Position numbers and translations under genes: made by a program
NCBI GenBank assembly: GCA_036521075.1
Contig: DATDIL010000165.1
Location: forward strand, 1-64,000
DNA: 64,000 nt
Direction of reading: 5' to 3'
DNA from: DAIDKA01 sp036521075
GTDB lineage: Bacteria; Pseudomonadota; Gammaproteobacteria; Steroidobacterales; Steroidobacteraceae
Notes under the pieces: generated by a model
Databases searched by the model: none
What the model saw: the letters and a program-made list of their open reading frames with translations, nothing else
Told to the model about the DNA's origin: nothing
Shown: piece by piece, positions 49,862 through 58,524 of the stretch
How positions within the stretch are numbered: the first letter of the stretch is position 1
Layout of the letters: the number at the start of each line of letters is the position of its first letter

Positions 49862-51202
49862 CTAGAATGGGTAGTTGATGCCCGTGAAGATGGCCACCCC
49901 TTCGGTGCCGTACCCGATGTCCACATAACCCACCACGGAGGGCCGCGCGATTCCGCGGATGCCAACTCCGGCCACTTTGTGCAAGCTTGAGAAAGGGTCC
50001 GTGCCGGTGCGCGAGAACACCCGCCCCAGATCCACGAACGGCGCGACTTCTATGTCCACATGACTGGCTGCCGCATCAAAAGAAAAGGCCCGATGCCGCA
50101 GCTCGATGGTGGCATCCGAGGAGTCGCGGTCGACGAAGCGCCCCTGACCAAACCCGCGCAGCAGCTGTTCCCCGCCCACATCGCTCTCGCCGCCGCCAAT
50201 GCTGCCCAGGTCAAAGAATGGAATCGTGTGGCCACTGGGCAGATAACGCAGCGCCAGATGTGCCGCGAGCACGGTGTCGGGGAGCGCCGCGATGGGCACG
50301 AACGTGCGCGCATCGAGGCCGGCCATGCTGTAGATCGAATCGCTGATGGTGGCGTCGTGGCCGTTGACCCCGGCGTAGATCACCCACTGGGTCCCGCGTG
50401 AGGGAATGGTCTCATCATCGCGGGTGTCATATACCAGTGCGACCTGATTCAGCACCTCGTTCGTCACACCCAGGCCGTGCTCGTCCGGGTAGCGCGTCTG
50501 GATGGAGGGAACCTTCGAGAGCGTGCCGGTGGTGATCTCCATGCGCCGCGCGCGCAGGGTGTACTGCAGCTGCCAGGTGTGATTCAGGTTGTAGCCGAAC
50601 ACTGCCTGCCCCAACAGCTGCGACGCGGTGTAGTTGGTGACATTGGCCGCGGCGGACTCGTTGCCAATGCCATAGAAGCGCGACGTGCCGCTGCGATCGA
50701 AGAGCAGGGTGGTATTGATCGACCAGGGGGTCTCGCGCAGCCGCCCCTTCTGGAACTCATGCTCGACGTGACGTTCGACGCGCTCCTTGATGCCGGCGAG
50801 CACCGACCACTGTTCATCGGCCGAGGGGTATTCGAAGATGCGAAAATCCGTGCCGACCCCAAAATAGGGGTTGTGCAGCAGGTCCGGAGCGATGATGCGC
50901 GTAATTTCGTGCTGGTCGCTGGTCTGCAGCCAGACCGGCAGCACACCGAGGGTCACACCGCTGTCGGGATCCACGCCGACCAAGGGAACCGGAATCACCG
51001 GCCAGGTGGACACATCCAACCACCCACCACCCGTGGCGGACGGGGCTGCCGGAGCAGGCGGCGGAGTCGAGGTCGATGGCGCCTGTACGTCTGCTGCATG
51101 CACTGCCTGGGTCACGCTCAGGTTCCCGGCGCAGCCCAGGGCCAGAACGCCGATCATCACCTGGCAGCGGGTCACCCTGTGAGCGCACGAGACTATCCTC
51201 AA
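49862..51202 (-). CDS. Omp85-family outer-membrane barrel (bacterial surface antigen) protein
   Basis: About 446 residues. A signal peptide region is followed by a Pro/Ala-rich stretch, a short N-terminal part without clear POTRA repeats, and a C-terminal Omp85/D15 barrel. The lid-loop motif is visible in GEQLLRGFGQGRFVDR; ALVYDTRDDETIPSRGTQW and the terminal IFTGINYPF are typical. The start at TTG 51202 has AGAGGT upstream; GTG 51175 and ATG 51157 are alternatives. It may be an accessory outer-membrane protein or lipase-linked barrel. A role with the neighbouring phosphonate operon is possible but unsupported. Confidence 0.8.
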   Translation of the reverse strand: MRIVSCAHRVTRCQVMIGVLALGCAGNLSVTQAVHAADVQAPSTSTPPPAPAAPSATGGGWLDVSTWPVIPVPLVGVDPDSGVTLGVLPVWLQTSDQHEITRIIAPDLLHNPYFGVGTDFRIFEYPSADEQWSVLAGIKERVERHVEHEFQKGRLRETPWSINTTLLFDRSGTSRFYGIGNESAAANVTNYTASQLLGQAVFGYNLNHTWQLQYTLRARRMEITTGTLSKVPSIQTRYPDEHGLGVTNEVLNQVALVYDTRDDETIPSRGTQWVIYAGVNGHDATISDSIYSMAGLDARTFVPIAALPDTVLAAHLALRYLPSGHTIPFFDLGSIGGGESDVGGEQLLRGFGQGRFVDRDSSDATIELRHRAFSFDAAASHVDIEVAPFVDLGRVFSRTGTDPFSSLHKVAGVGIRGIARPSVVGYVDIGYGTEGVAIFTGINYPF

Positions 51203-51379
51203 GACTACCTCTATATATGGGGTATGAGGTGATCTTGCGGCCGCCCCTCGTCCGATCCCCGTTTGCAGGAGCCCGATTCTAGTCGAACCGCGGCGGCTGC
51301 GCCCACACCTCGCCGGGGAGCCTAAGGCGCGGGCGTGGCGACGCGCACCGCGAAACGCACTAGACTTGCCCGCGACGTG

Positions 51380-51940
51380 ATGCTCAAAAAGACGTTCATA
51401 TCCGCCGAGTCGCTGCTACGAGACTCCTTTGAACTCGGACGCATGATCGTCCGCAGCGGCTATCGGCCGACTTTCCTGGTCGGCATGTGGCGCGGGGGTG
51501 CGCCCATCGGCATCGCGGTGCAGGAGGTCCTCGACTACCACGAGATCCCGACCGACCACATCGCCATTCGAACCTCTTCCTACCAAGGCATCGACAGCCC
51601 GCACAAGACGGTGCGCGTACATGCCATCGACTACCTGGTCTCGCGCCTGCAAGCCGAAGACCGACTGTTGCTGGTCGATGATGTGTTTGATTCCGGCCGC
51701 AGCCTGGAGGCCGTCATCGGCGAGCTGCGACGCCGATGCCGCCGCAATTTGCCGGAAAACATTCGTACCGCGACCGTCTATAACAAGCCATCGCGCAACC
51801 GCAATTGCCTGCGACCGGATTACTGCGTACGCGAAGTAGAGCAATGGCTGGTGTTCCCACACGAGCTGCAAGGGCTGTCGCGCGAGGAAATCCTCGACAA
51901 CAAACCGGTCGGTGCCGACTTCCTGCGCGATCCTCAGTAG
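51380..51940 (+). CDS. phosphoribosyltransferase family protein
   Basis: A 186-residue type-I phosphoribosyltransferase. The PRPP-binding motif LLLVDDVFDSGRSLEAVI is clear, preceded by FLVGMWRGGAPIGIAVQEVL (pyrophosphate loop region). This is the hypoxanthine/xanthine-phosphoribosyltransferase-like group often found as an orphan in proteobacteria. ATG 51380 was chosen; a GTG at 51335 would add 15 basic residues. Its end overlaps slyX by 7 bp, in convergent orientation. Confidence 0.87.
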   Translation: MLKKTFISAESLLRDSFELGRMIVRSGYRPTFLVGMWRGGAPIGIAVQEVLDYHEIPTDHIAIRTSSYQGIDSPHKTVRVHAIDYLVSRLQAEDRLLLVDDVFDSGRSLEAVIGELRRRCRRNLPENIRTATVYNKPSRNRNCLRPDYCVREVEQWLVFPHELQGLSREEILDNKPVGADFLRDPQ

Positions 51941-52140
51941 TGAGGCGGCCGCTCGTCTTCGGGGCTGCGTAGCGGCTCAGTGCCGGCGCGTGAGTCGAGC
52001 TTCTGGGCGAGCGCACGCAGGCCCTCGCGCAGGGCCTCGAGCTCTTTGTGCTGGCGGTAGACGACATCGCTGAGTTCCGCGTTGGCGCGCTCCAGAAAGG
52101 CCAGCTTCAATTCCAGGCGTTCGACGGTATTTTGATCCAC
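51934..52140 (-). CDS. slyX: SlyX family protein
   Basis: 68 residues, nearly all one amphipathic coiled coil (VERLELKLAFLERANAELSD, YRQHKELEALREGL), ending in the SlyX-type PPHY. It starts at GTG 52140, 3 bp after the histidine kinase stop, so it probably rides on the same transcript. SlyX has no settled function. Confidence 0.9.
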   Translation of the reverse strand: MDQNTVERLELKLAFLERANAELSDVVYRQHKELEALREGLRALAQKLDSRAGTEPLRSPEDERPPHY

Positions 52141-52143
52141 AGC

Positions 52144-53460
52144 CTAGGGATAGTAACCCGGCATGGGCAGCGCGACCATGACACTGAGTCCGCCACCTTC
52201 ACGATTGCTCAATCGCAAGCTGCCCCCGTGCGCCTCGGCGATTTCGCGGCACAGGGCCAATCCCAGACCCGTGCCGTCGCGCTTCGTGGAATAGAACGGC
52301 AATAAAGCCTGCGCGAGCACAACCTCGGTCATGCCCGGACCGCGGTCGAACACTTCGATGCGCTGCTCATGGGTTGATTGCTGCACCCGGATACTCACCT
52401 GGGCCGGATCACCGCCCGCTTCATGGGCATTCTTCAGGACATTGATCAGTGCCTGTTCCAATTGCAGGCGATCAAACCAGCCATGATCCTGTGGCAGCTG
52501 CCCCATGACCGAAAATGACTGCTGGCGCGCAAGTTCCTCCATCAACTCGGCCCACATGACCCGGTCCGGTCGGGGCGCTGGCAGCCTCGCGATCGTGGAA
52601 TATCCGGCCACGAACTGATGCAGATGGGCGGCGCGCTCGCCAATGGCCGCGAACACATCGCCCAGCGAGGAGGTATCGCCCCGGCGCAAGACTTCGCGCC
52701 CCGTGTCGGCCATCGAGGCAATCGGCCCCAGCGAGTTGTTGAGTTCGTGGCTGACGACGCGAATCAGCTTCTTCCAGGTCGCCACTTCCTGACGGGACAA
52801 CTCCCGGGTGAGAGTCTTCAGCAAATACAGCCGATGCCGTTGGCCCTGCAGGGCGAAGGAGCGCTGTGACAGGCTGAAGGTCTCCTCGGTGCCGGCTATC
52901 CGTGTGGAGAACAGCCCATCGCCTCCGGTGGCGATGACCTCCTGCAACGCGGTCGGTGCCGCGGCCAGAATCTGCGCGAAGTCACCACCCAGAAGCGTGC
53001 GGCCTTCATTGAGCAGGTGGCGCGCGGCGATATTCGCGTACACCACCCGCCGGTGCGGATCCACCAACACCAGCGCGACCGGGGAATTCTGCGTCACCGT
53101 ATCGAGCAGCAACTCGCGTTGTACCAGATGCGCCCGTTGCTTGCGCAGCGCACTGCCCAGCTCATTGTTGGTGCGCAGCAGCTCGCCCAGATCGTCGCGC
53201 CGGTCGACCACCAGCGAAATACTGAAGTCCCCGTCGCTGTAGCAGGCGACGCTGGTCTGCATGGCACGCAGCACGCGGTGGACGGGCCGGACCGCGCGGC
53301 GCGCGGCCAGCAGCGCGGGTACCACGGCGATGCCGGCGGTCAGCAGCAGTGCGTATCCCGGGCGTTTGAAGTACACAAATGACGCCACGGCCACTGCGGC
53401 GGCGCCGAGCATCATGGCGAGCATCAGCGCGGTGAGTTTCAGGTCGAGGCTGAGCTTCAT
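52144..53460 (-). CDS. sensor histidine kinase (NtrB/NtrY-like)
   Basis: 438 residues: two N-terminal transmembrane segments (LTALMLAMMLGAAAVAVASF and the next 25 residues), a HAMP-like helix, a PAS domain near residues 115-205 (DTVTQNSPVALVLVDPHRRV), then an H box IRVVSHELNNSLGPIASMAD with the phospho-acceptor His, N box LINVLKNAHEAGGD and G boxes DRGPGMTEVVL and GTGLGLALCREIAEA. It pairs with the sigma-54 regulator 14 bp upstream. The periplasmic loop is very short, so it probably senses a membrane or cytoplasmic cue. Confidence 0.9.
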   Translation of the reverse strand: MKLSLDLKLTALMLAMMLGAAAVAVASFVYFKRPGYALLLTAGIAVVPALLAARRAVRPVHRVLRAMQTSVACYSDGDFSISLVVDRRDDLGELLRTNNELGSALRKQRAHLVQRELLLDTVTQNSPVALVLVDPHRRVVYANIAARHLLNEGRTLLGGDFAQILAAAPTALQEVIATGGDGLFSTRIAGTEETFSLSQRSFALQGQRHRLYLLKTLTRELSRQEVATWKKLIRVVSHELNNSLGPIASMADTGREVLRRGDTSSLGDVFAAIGERAAHLHQFVAGYSTIARLPAPRPDRVMWAELMEELARQQSFSVMGQLPQDHGWFDRLQLEQALINVLKNAHEAGGDPAQVSIRVQQSTHEQRIEVFDRGPGMTEVVLAQALLPFYSTKRDGTGLGLALCREIAEAHGGSLRLSNREGGGLSVMVALPMPGYYP

Positions 53461-53474
53461 GGCCGAGGCGTGAA

Positions 53475-54818
53475 TCAGGAACGCATGCCCAGGCGTTCCA
53501 TACGCCGGTAGAGCGCTTGCCGGGACAGCCCCAAGGAGGCGGCCGCGCGCGATACGTTACCGCCGGCGGCCCGCAGACTGGCCTCGATGGCCTCCCGATT
53601 CAGGCCCTCCTCCTCGAATGCGCCCTGACCCTTCGGTACCGGCAGATTCAAATCCGCCACTTTCACCTCTCCGCCACCGGCCAGCAGCTTGGCGCGCTCC
53701 ACCACGTTGCGCAGTTCACGGACGTTACCGGGCCAGCCGTGCTGCAGCAGCGCCTGGCGCGCGTCGTCGCTCAACGTGAGCGCAGGTCCCAAGAAGTGCT
53801 GCGCGAGCGGCAGGATATCGGCGGGCCGGGCGGCCAGGGCCGGCAACGGGATTTCGATGGTATTCAGCCGGTAATACAGGTCCTCGCGAAACACGCCCTG
53901 GCGCATCATCTGCGACAATTCGGCATTCGTGGCGCTGATGAGTCGGACCCGGGTTGTGCGCGTCTTGCTCGAACCGAGTGGTTCGAACTGACCTGATTCA
54001 AGTACCCGCAGCAACTTCACCTGGCCGGGCAGTGGCAGATTGCCGATCTCATCCAGGAACAGCGTGCCACCGTTGGCGGATTCGAATCGCCCGACGCGGG
54101 CCCGAGTGGCACCGGTGAAAGCACCCGCTTCCGCGCCGAACAGCTCCGCCTCAATCAGTTCAGCAGGCAACGCGCCGCAGTTGACCACAACAAAGGGACC
54201 GGCGCGCACCGCCGAATTGGCATGAACGATGGCCGCGATGCGCTCTTTGCCGGAGCCATTCGGACCGGTGATCAGCACCGGCACCTCCGCGCGGGCGACT
54301 CGACAGGCCAACTCCACGGCGGCCGCCATGGCGCGTGACTCGTACACCACTCCGCACAGGTCATGCGACTGCGCCAGCTGCGCTCGCTGCTGCTCGCGTT
54401 CGAGGTGCAGGCGCGCCGTCTCGCGCACGCTCTGCGACAACTCCAGCAGATTCTCCACCGTCGCCAGCAGCCGGTCATTGTCCCAGGGCTTGGCCACGTA
54501 GTCCGCGGCACCGGCCTTCACCAGCTGCACGGCCGATTCCAGGTGGGTCCAGGCCGTCAGCAGAATGACCGGCAGGTCCGGGTGTGCCGAACGAATATCG
54601 CGGAACAGCGCCACTCCTTCATGGCCCGAGGTAGTGTCCGCGCTGAAGTTCATATCGGCGATCACCAGGTCGACCTGATGCCCCGCGAGGCTCGCCAGTC
54701 CCGCCGCCGGCGAAACCGCCGTCAGTGTCGTGATGTCGTGCAGGCTGAACAGCATTCCCAAGGCAGTACCGACCGCCGGGTTGTCATCAATCACCAGGAC
54801 TGTACGCATAAATGACAT
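53475..54818 (-). CDS. sigma-54-dependent response regulator (NtrC family)
   Basis: 447 residues: receiver domain with D11/D12, phospho-acceptor D55 (LVIADMNFSADTTSG) and Lys in YVAKPW; AAA+ domain with Walker A TGPNGSGKERIAA, the sigma-54 contact GAFTGA (EAGAFTGATRARVG) and Walker B GGTLFLDEIGNL; C-terminal Fis-type helix-turn-helix (AAASLGLSRQALYRRMERLG). It is intact in every motif needed to activate sigma-54 promoters. It is located just downstream of the FtsX permease array and PotF-like gene, so the array or its own operon is the likely target. Confidence 0.94.
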   Translation of the reverse strand: MSFMRTVLVIDDNPAVGTALGMLFSLHDITTLTAVSPAAGLASLAGHQVDLVIADMNFSADTTSGHEGVALFRDIRSAHPDLPVILLTAWTHLESAVQLVKAGAADYVAKPWDNDRLLATVENLLELSQSVRETARLHLEREQQRAQLAQSHDLCGVVYESRAMAAAVELACRVARAEVPVLITGPNGSGKERIAAIVHANSAVRAGPFVVVNCGALPAELIEAELFGAEAGAFTGATRARVGRFESANGGTLFLDEIGNLPLPGQVKLLRVLESGQFEPLGSSKTRTTRVRLISATNAELSQMMRQGVFREDLYYRLNTIEIPLPALAARPADILPLAQHFLGPALTLSDDARQALLQHGWPGNVRELRNVVERAKLLAGGGEVKVADLNLPVPKGQGAFEEEGLNREAIEASLRAAGGNVSRAAASLGLSRQALYRRMERLGMRS

Positions 54819-54830
54819 GTTAGCGGATAA

Positions 54831-55958
54831 CTACTTACCCGTCCGAAAGCGCGTCCACATGCGTGTCCGCAATCGTACGAACGCCTCGCTTCCCAACCGT
54901 TCCGGAATCAGCCGGGTCGCCTGCGCGCCGCGCGGATAGATCACGGCATTGGCGAGCTGCGCCTGCAGTAGTGGCTGGGACGCCGCGTTACCGTTCGGAA
55001 AGTGGATGGCATCGGAGTTCTCCGCGGCCACCTTGGGATCCATCAGGAAATTGATGAAGCGGTACGCGTTGTCCGGATGCGGGGCGTCGGCGACGATTGC
55101 CGCGGTATCGATCCACATCACTGCCCCTTCACGAGGAATGCTATAGCCGATCGAACGAGTGGAACCGGCAATACGCAACCGCTCCCGTGCCTGCAGGGCA
55201 TCTCCATTGCTGGCAATGATCAGGCAAAGATCCCCCTGCGCCAGCTGCGCCACCAGCGAATCCGTACCAATTTTGCGGATATAGGGTCGCACCGCCATCA
55301 GGGCCGCGGACGCGCGCGCCAGCACCTTCGGATCCTCGCTGTCGGGCTTCTCGCCCAACCACGCCAGAACACTCGATACGATGACGGCGGGTGACTCATA
55401 CAGGCCGATGCCGCAATCAGCGAAGTGCGCCGCGATCTTCGGATCAAACAGCATTGCCCAGCTGTCGATCGGCGCCTGCGACAGATGCGAGCGGATCTGC
55501 GCCTCATCGTAGGCGAAGCCGGTGATACCCCAGGCATAGGCGACCGCGTGCGCATTACCGGAATCGTGCCGTGCCAGATCGTGCATGATCACCGGGTCCA
55601 TGTTGGCAAGATTCGGCAGCGCGGACTTGTCCAGCGGGCGGATCGCACCAGCCCGCACCAGCATTTGCAGATAGGACGCGGAAGGGAAGACGACGTCATA
55701 GCCGGAATGCCCAGCGAGCAGGCGCGCGGCGAGGGTCTGATTGGAGTCGAAGAGATCATAGTGGACGAGGATTCCGGTCTGCGCCTGGAACTGCCGCAGT
55801 ACGTCCGGCTTGATGTAGTCATACCAGTTGTAGACATTCAGCACCCGTTCGCCGGCGGCGGAGTGCGACGAAGCGGAAGGACGGCAGCCGCCCAGGAGCA
55901 GGCCGAGGCATCCCAGCAGTCCCAATGCAACCCTCAGCCTCGGGGTAAGTACGAACAT
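54831..55958 (-). CDS. PotF/PotD-like polyamine-type substrate-binding lipoprotein
   Basis: A 375-residue binding protein: lipobox LGLLLGGC, then VLNVYNWYDYIKPDVLRQFQ, AQTGILVHYDLFDSNQTLAA and SGYDVVFPSASYLQMLVRAG, all characteristic of spermidine/putrescine-binding PotF/PotD. No polyamine transporter genes are adjacent. It follows the last FtsX permease by 2 bp and precedes the sigma-54 regulator by 12 bp, so it appears to be part of that operon. It could be a ligand sensor for the system. ATG 55958 was chosen over 56036 because it places the signal peptide at the N-terminus and avoids overlap. Confidence 0.88.
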   Translation of the reverse strand: MFVLTPRLRVALGLLGCLGLLLGGCRPSASSHSAAGERVLNVYNWYDYIKPDVLRQFQAQTGILVHYDLFDSNQTLAARLLAGHSGYDVVFPSASYLQMLVRAGAIRPLDKSALPNLANMDPVIMHDLARHDSGNAHAVAYAWGITGFAYDEAQIRSHLSQAPIDSWAMLFDPKIAAHFADCGIGLYESPAVIVSSVLAWLGEKPDSEDPKVLARASAALMAVRPYIRKIGTDSLVAQLAQGDLCLIIASNGDALQARERLRIAGSTRSIGYSIPREGAVMWIDTAAIVADAPHPDNAYRFINFLMDPKVAAENSDAIHFPNGNAASQPLLQAQLANAVIYPRGAQATRLIPERLGSEAFVRLRTRMWTRFRTGK

Positions 55959-55960
55959 CC

Positions 55961-57178
55961 TCACAGCCCCCGCGTTGCAATCGCCGGGGGAACCGATGCC
56001 GCGCGCAACGCCGGCCACAGGACTGCTATCTGACACAGCACCAGCACGATCAGCGCACCGATGCAGGCATAGGTCAGGCTCATGCGGTGAATCTCCAGGC
56101 GCGCTGCCAACCAGGTGTTGCCGGCAAGCCCGAGCGCGACTCCGAGAACGCAGCCGGTTCCGGCAATCAACAGATTCTCGGTGTGAAAATACCTAAGGAT
56201 ATCGCTCCTGCGGGCCCCCAGCGCGCGCCGCATGCCGATGTGGCGCCGCCGCTGCCCGACCCAGTACATGGTCAGCCCGATGACGCCAAGAGCCGTAATC
56301 GCCAGCAGCAGTGTGTTGAGCACACCGAGCATGATGATGGTCGCGCGATTGCCGCGCTGCGCCTGACGGCGAATTTCGGAAAACGGCAGCACATCCTCGA
56401 TGATTCGTTCGTGCGTCAGCTGGAGGAGTTTCGTTGGCGCGGCGTGCACCATGGCGCCCAGCTGGCCAGGCTTGGTGTGCACCAGGTACAGGATGGCGTT
56501 GTTCACATATTGAAACGGTATGAAGACCGAATACTCGCGCCAGGGATTGCCCCACCCGGCCGTGTCCGAGGGACGCTGCATCGTCTTGGCGATGCCGACG
56601 ATCCGGCTGGAGCCGCTATGCTCGAAATACAGCACCTGCCCGAGCGCATTTCCTGCCGGAAACAAGTCCTTCGCCACGCTTTGCGTGACCACCACGGACG
56701 CTGGAAACTTGACTTGGCCGCTGCGAATTTCTCCCACTTCGCTGGCGGTGAACCAGCGTCCGGCGATGAGATTGAGGCCGTAAGTGGCAAGGCCGTGGTC
56801 GTCCACGGTGTAGATGGCCGTCCAGGCCGCAAACTTCTCCTGATCCGAGCCCCTCGCCAAAGGCCAATGCCACTCGAAGCCGGCGAGCGGCGTGCTATTG
56901 GTTGCCTCGGCATCAACCACGCCGGGCAGTGATCTCAATGCGGCCAGGTCCGCCGCAATGCGTGCCTGCAGATCAGTGGGATCCGCCGTCCAGGCGTTCG
57001 TCAACGCAAAAATATTGGCCTCATCGATGCCGCTGTCCCGCTGCATCCACTGGACCCGCTGTAGAACCATCGACAGACTGTTGCTGATGATGGCCAGCGT
57101 CACGGCTATCTGCAAAGTGATCAACACCGCTCCGACTTTATTGCGTCGTAGAGCTCGGAGGATGGGCAATATCTCCAT
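55961..57178 (-). CDS. MacB/FtsX-type permease, type A (A3)
   Basis: 405 residues: MEILPILRALRRNKVGAVLI (cytoplasmic helix and TM1), a periplasmic MacB-like domain of about 220 residues, then three TM segments with the FtsX pattern RRRHIGMRRALGARRSDILR and a C-terminal VLWPALRAASVPPAIATRGL. There is no ATPase domain, so an ABC ATPase in trans is needed. It is the last of an alternating A/B series and overlaps none, with 3 bp after the B gene. Confidence 0.92.
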   Translation of the reverse strand: MEILPILRALRRNKVGAVLITLQIAVTLAIISNSLSMVLQRVQWMQRDSGIDEANIFALTNAWTADPTDLQARIAADLAALRSLPGVVDAEATNSTPLAGFEWHWPLARGSDQEKFAAWTAIYTVDDHGLATYGLNLIAGRWFTASEVGEIRSGQVKFPASVVVTQSVAKDLFPAGNALGQVLYFEHSGSSRIVGIAKTMQRPSDTAGWGNPWREYSVFIPFQYVNNAILYLVHTKPGQLGAMVHAAPTKLLQLTHERIIEDVLPFSEIRRQAQRGNRATIIMLGVLNTLLLAITALGVIGLTMYWVGQRRRHIGMRRALGARRSDILRYFHTENLLIAGTGCVLGVALGLAGNTWLAARLEIHRMSLTYACIGALIVLVLCQIAVLWPALRAASVPPAIATRGL

Positions 57179-57181
57179 GGC

Positions 57182-58501
57182 CTATTGAGCCTTCAGCTGC
57201 CAGCCGGGCTGGACTCGACTGGCGCGCCATGCGGGATACAAACCCGAACCGATTGTGGTGATGATCGCCGCGCCGAATGTGATCACCACCATCTGCGCGT
57301 CCAGGGAGATGAGGTGAAATTCAATACTGTCCACATTGCCAACACCCCGTAGACTGCGCAAAGCGGAAAGACCCGCGGCCGTCAGCACAAGTCCGAGCAA
57401 TCCACCCGAGAGTCCAACGAGGAAGGTCTCGGTCAGACACTGCAGGAACAGGTCGATTCGGGCGGCACCCAGGGCGCGCCGCACACTCAACTCCAGCGCG
57501 CGGCCGGAAAACTTGGCCAGCATCAGCCCGACGGCGTTGATCAGACATACGATCAGGAACCCCATGGCAATCATTGAGTTCACGCGTACTTCGTTGGGCA
57601 CGATGCGCAGATACGCCAGCCACTGCGTCACATCGCGCAGGGCAACCTGCGGCATCCACTGGAATCGGCCAAGACGCTGCTGTTGCGCCGCATAGCTTTG
57701 AAGGTTGGTTGTGAAAGTCTGAACCTGGCCGGCCGTCGGCAGTTCCACCCATAATTGAACCCAGGGGCAATCCGAATTCATGCGCCCCGTCCACTCAGCG
57801 GGAAGTGAAGTCTCGTCGCAGTCGTAGTCCAGCGTTTCGATCTGGCGGTCGATTGCGATCGAAAACGGCAGAAAGAAATCCTCGCCGTGGCTGGACCACG
57901 CGCCGGCCTGAGCGTCGTAGAAACGCGGGGACGGATTCCACGGGCGGATGACACCGATAACGCTATAATCGCGCTTTCCCAGATTGATCGTTCTTCCTAC
58001 CGCGTCGACATCGGGGAACAGGCGATCCGCGAGCCTGGTACTCAATACGACGACATTCTCGCGATTATCATCGGCGCTGCGCCCCCATGGGGCGCCACTG
58101 CGAAAGGGCACTTCAAACATCGGGAAGAAATCACCGCCAGTTGCACGGCCGACTGCCGGGAATGGGTCGCCTCGAGAAGGTTTCACATTCAGGCTCACCG
58201 GGTACATCGACGCCTGACGCGCGTGACTCAGTTTCATCAACGCCAGCGCATCACGATAGGGAAGCTGGCGCGGGATCCAATTCGGGTTGTGCGCCCGCGA
58301 GCCCTCGCCGAAAGTGTCTATTTGCGGCACGAACAGCTGCGAGGATTTGTCCGGAATGGGATTGGAGGACATGGCCACCAGGGTCGTGAGCATGGTCATC
58401 GCGGCGCCGATGCCGACACCGACGGCGGCGATCATGAGCATCGTCAGCACGATGTTGCGCCGCAGGCTGCGGACCGCGAGTTCGAGGTGATAGCCGAGCA
58501 T
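57182..58501 (-). CDS. MacB/FtsX-type permease, type B (B3)
   Basis: 439 residues: MLGYHLELAVRSLRRNIVLT and TM1 (LMIAAVGVGIGAAMTMLTTL), a MacB-like periplasmic domain with DKSSQLFVPQIDTFGEGS, then FtsX TM segments (INAVGLMLAKFSGRALELSV RRALGAARID region) ending GLYPAWRASRVQPGWQLKAQ. The B type is about 35 residues longer than the A type and has its own N- and C-terminal signatures. ATG 58501 is the true start; upstream in-frame codons to 58717 are noise. Confidence 0.92.
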   Translation of the reverse strand: MLGYHLELAVRSLRRNIVLTMLMIAAVGVGIGAAMTMLTTLVAMSSNPIPDKSSQLFVPQIDTFGEGSRAHNPNWIPRQLPYRDALALMKLSHARQASMYPVSLNVKPSRGDPFPAVGRATGGDFFPMFEVPFRSGAPWGRSADDNRENVVVLSTRLADRLFPDVDAVGRTINLGKRDYSVIGVIRPWNPSPRFYDAQAGAWSSHGEDFFLPFSIAIDRQIETLDYDCDETSLPAEWTGRMNSDCPWVQLWVELPTAGQVQTFTTNLQSYAAQQQRLGRFQWMPQVALRDVTQWLAYLRIVPNEVRVNSMIAMGFLIVCLINAVGLMLAKFSGRALELSVRRALGAARIDLFLQCLTETFLVGLSGGLLGLVLTAAGLSALRSLRGVGNVDSIEFHLISLDAQMVVITFGAAIITTIGSGLYPAWRASRVQPGWQLKAQ

Positions 58502-58524
58502 CAGCCCTCCGTCCCCGCGCTGCC

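Noticed and set aside
49858..49869. 12-bp perfect palindrome CATTCTAGAATG at the end of the Omp85 gene, near the phosphonate operon start
   Set aside because: It spans the Omp85 stop codon and is isolated; no second copy or promoter spacing supports an operator, so chance is likely.
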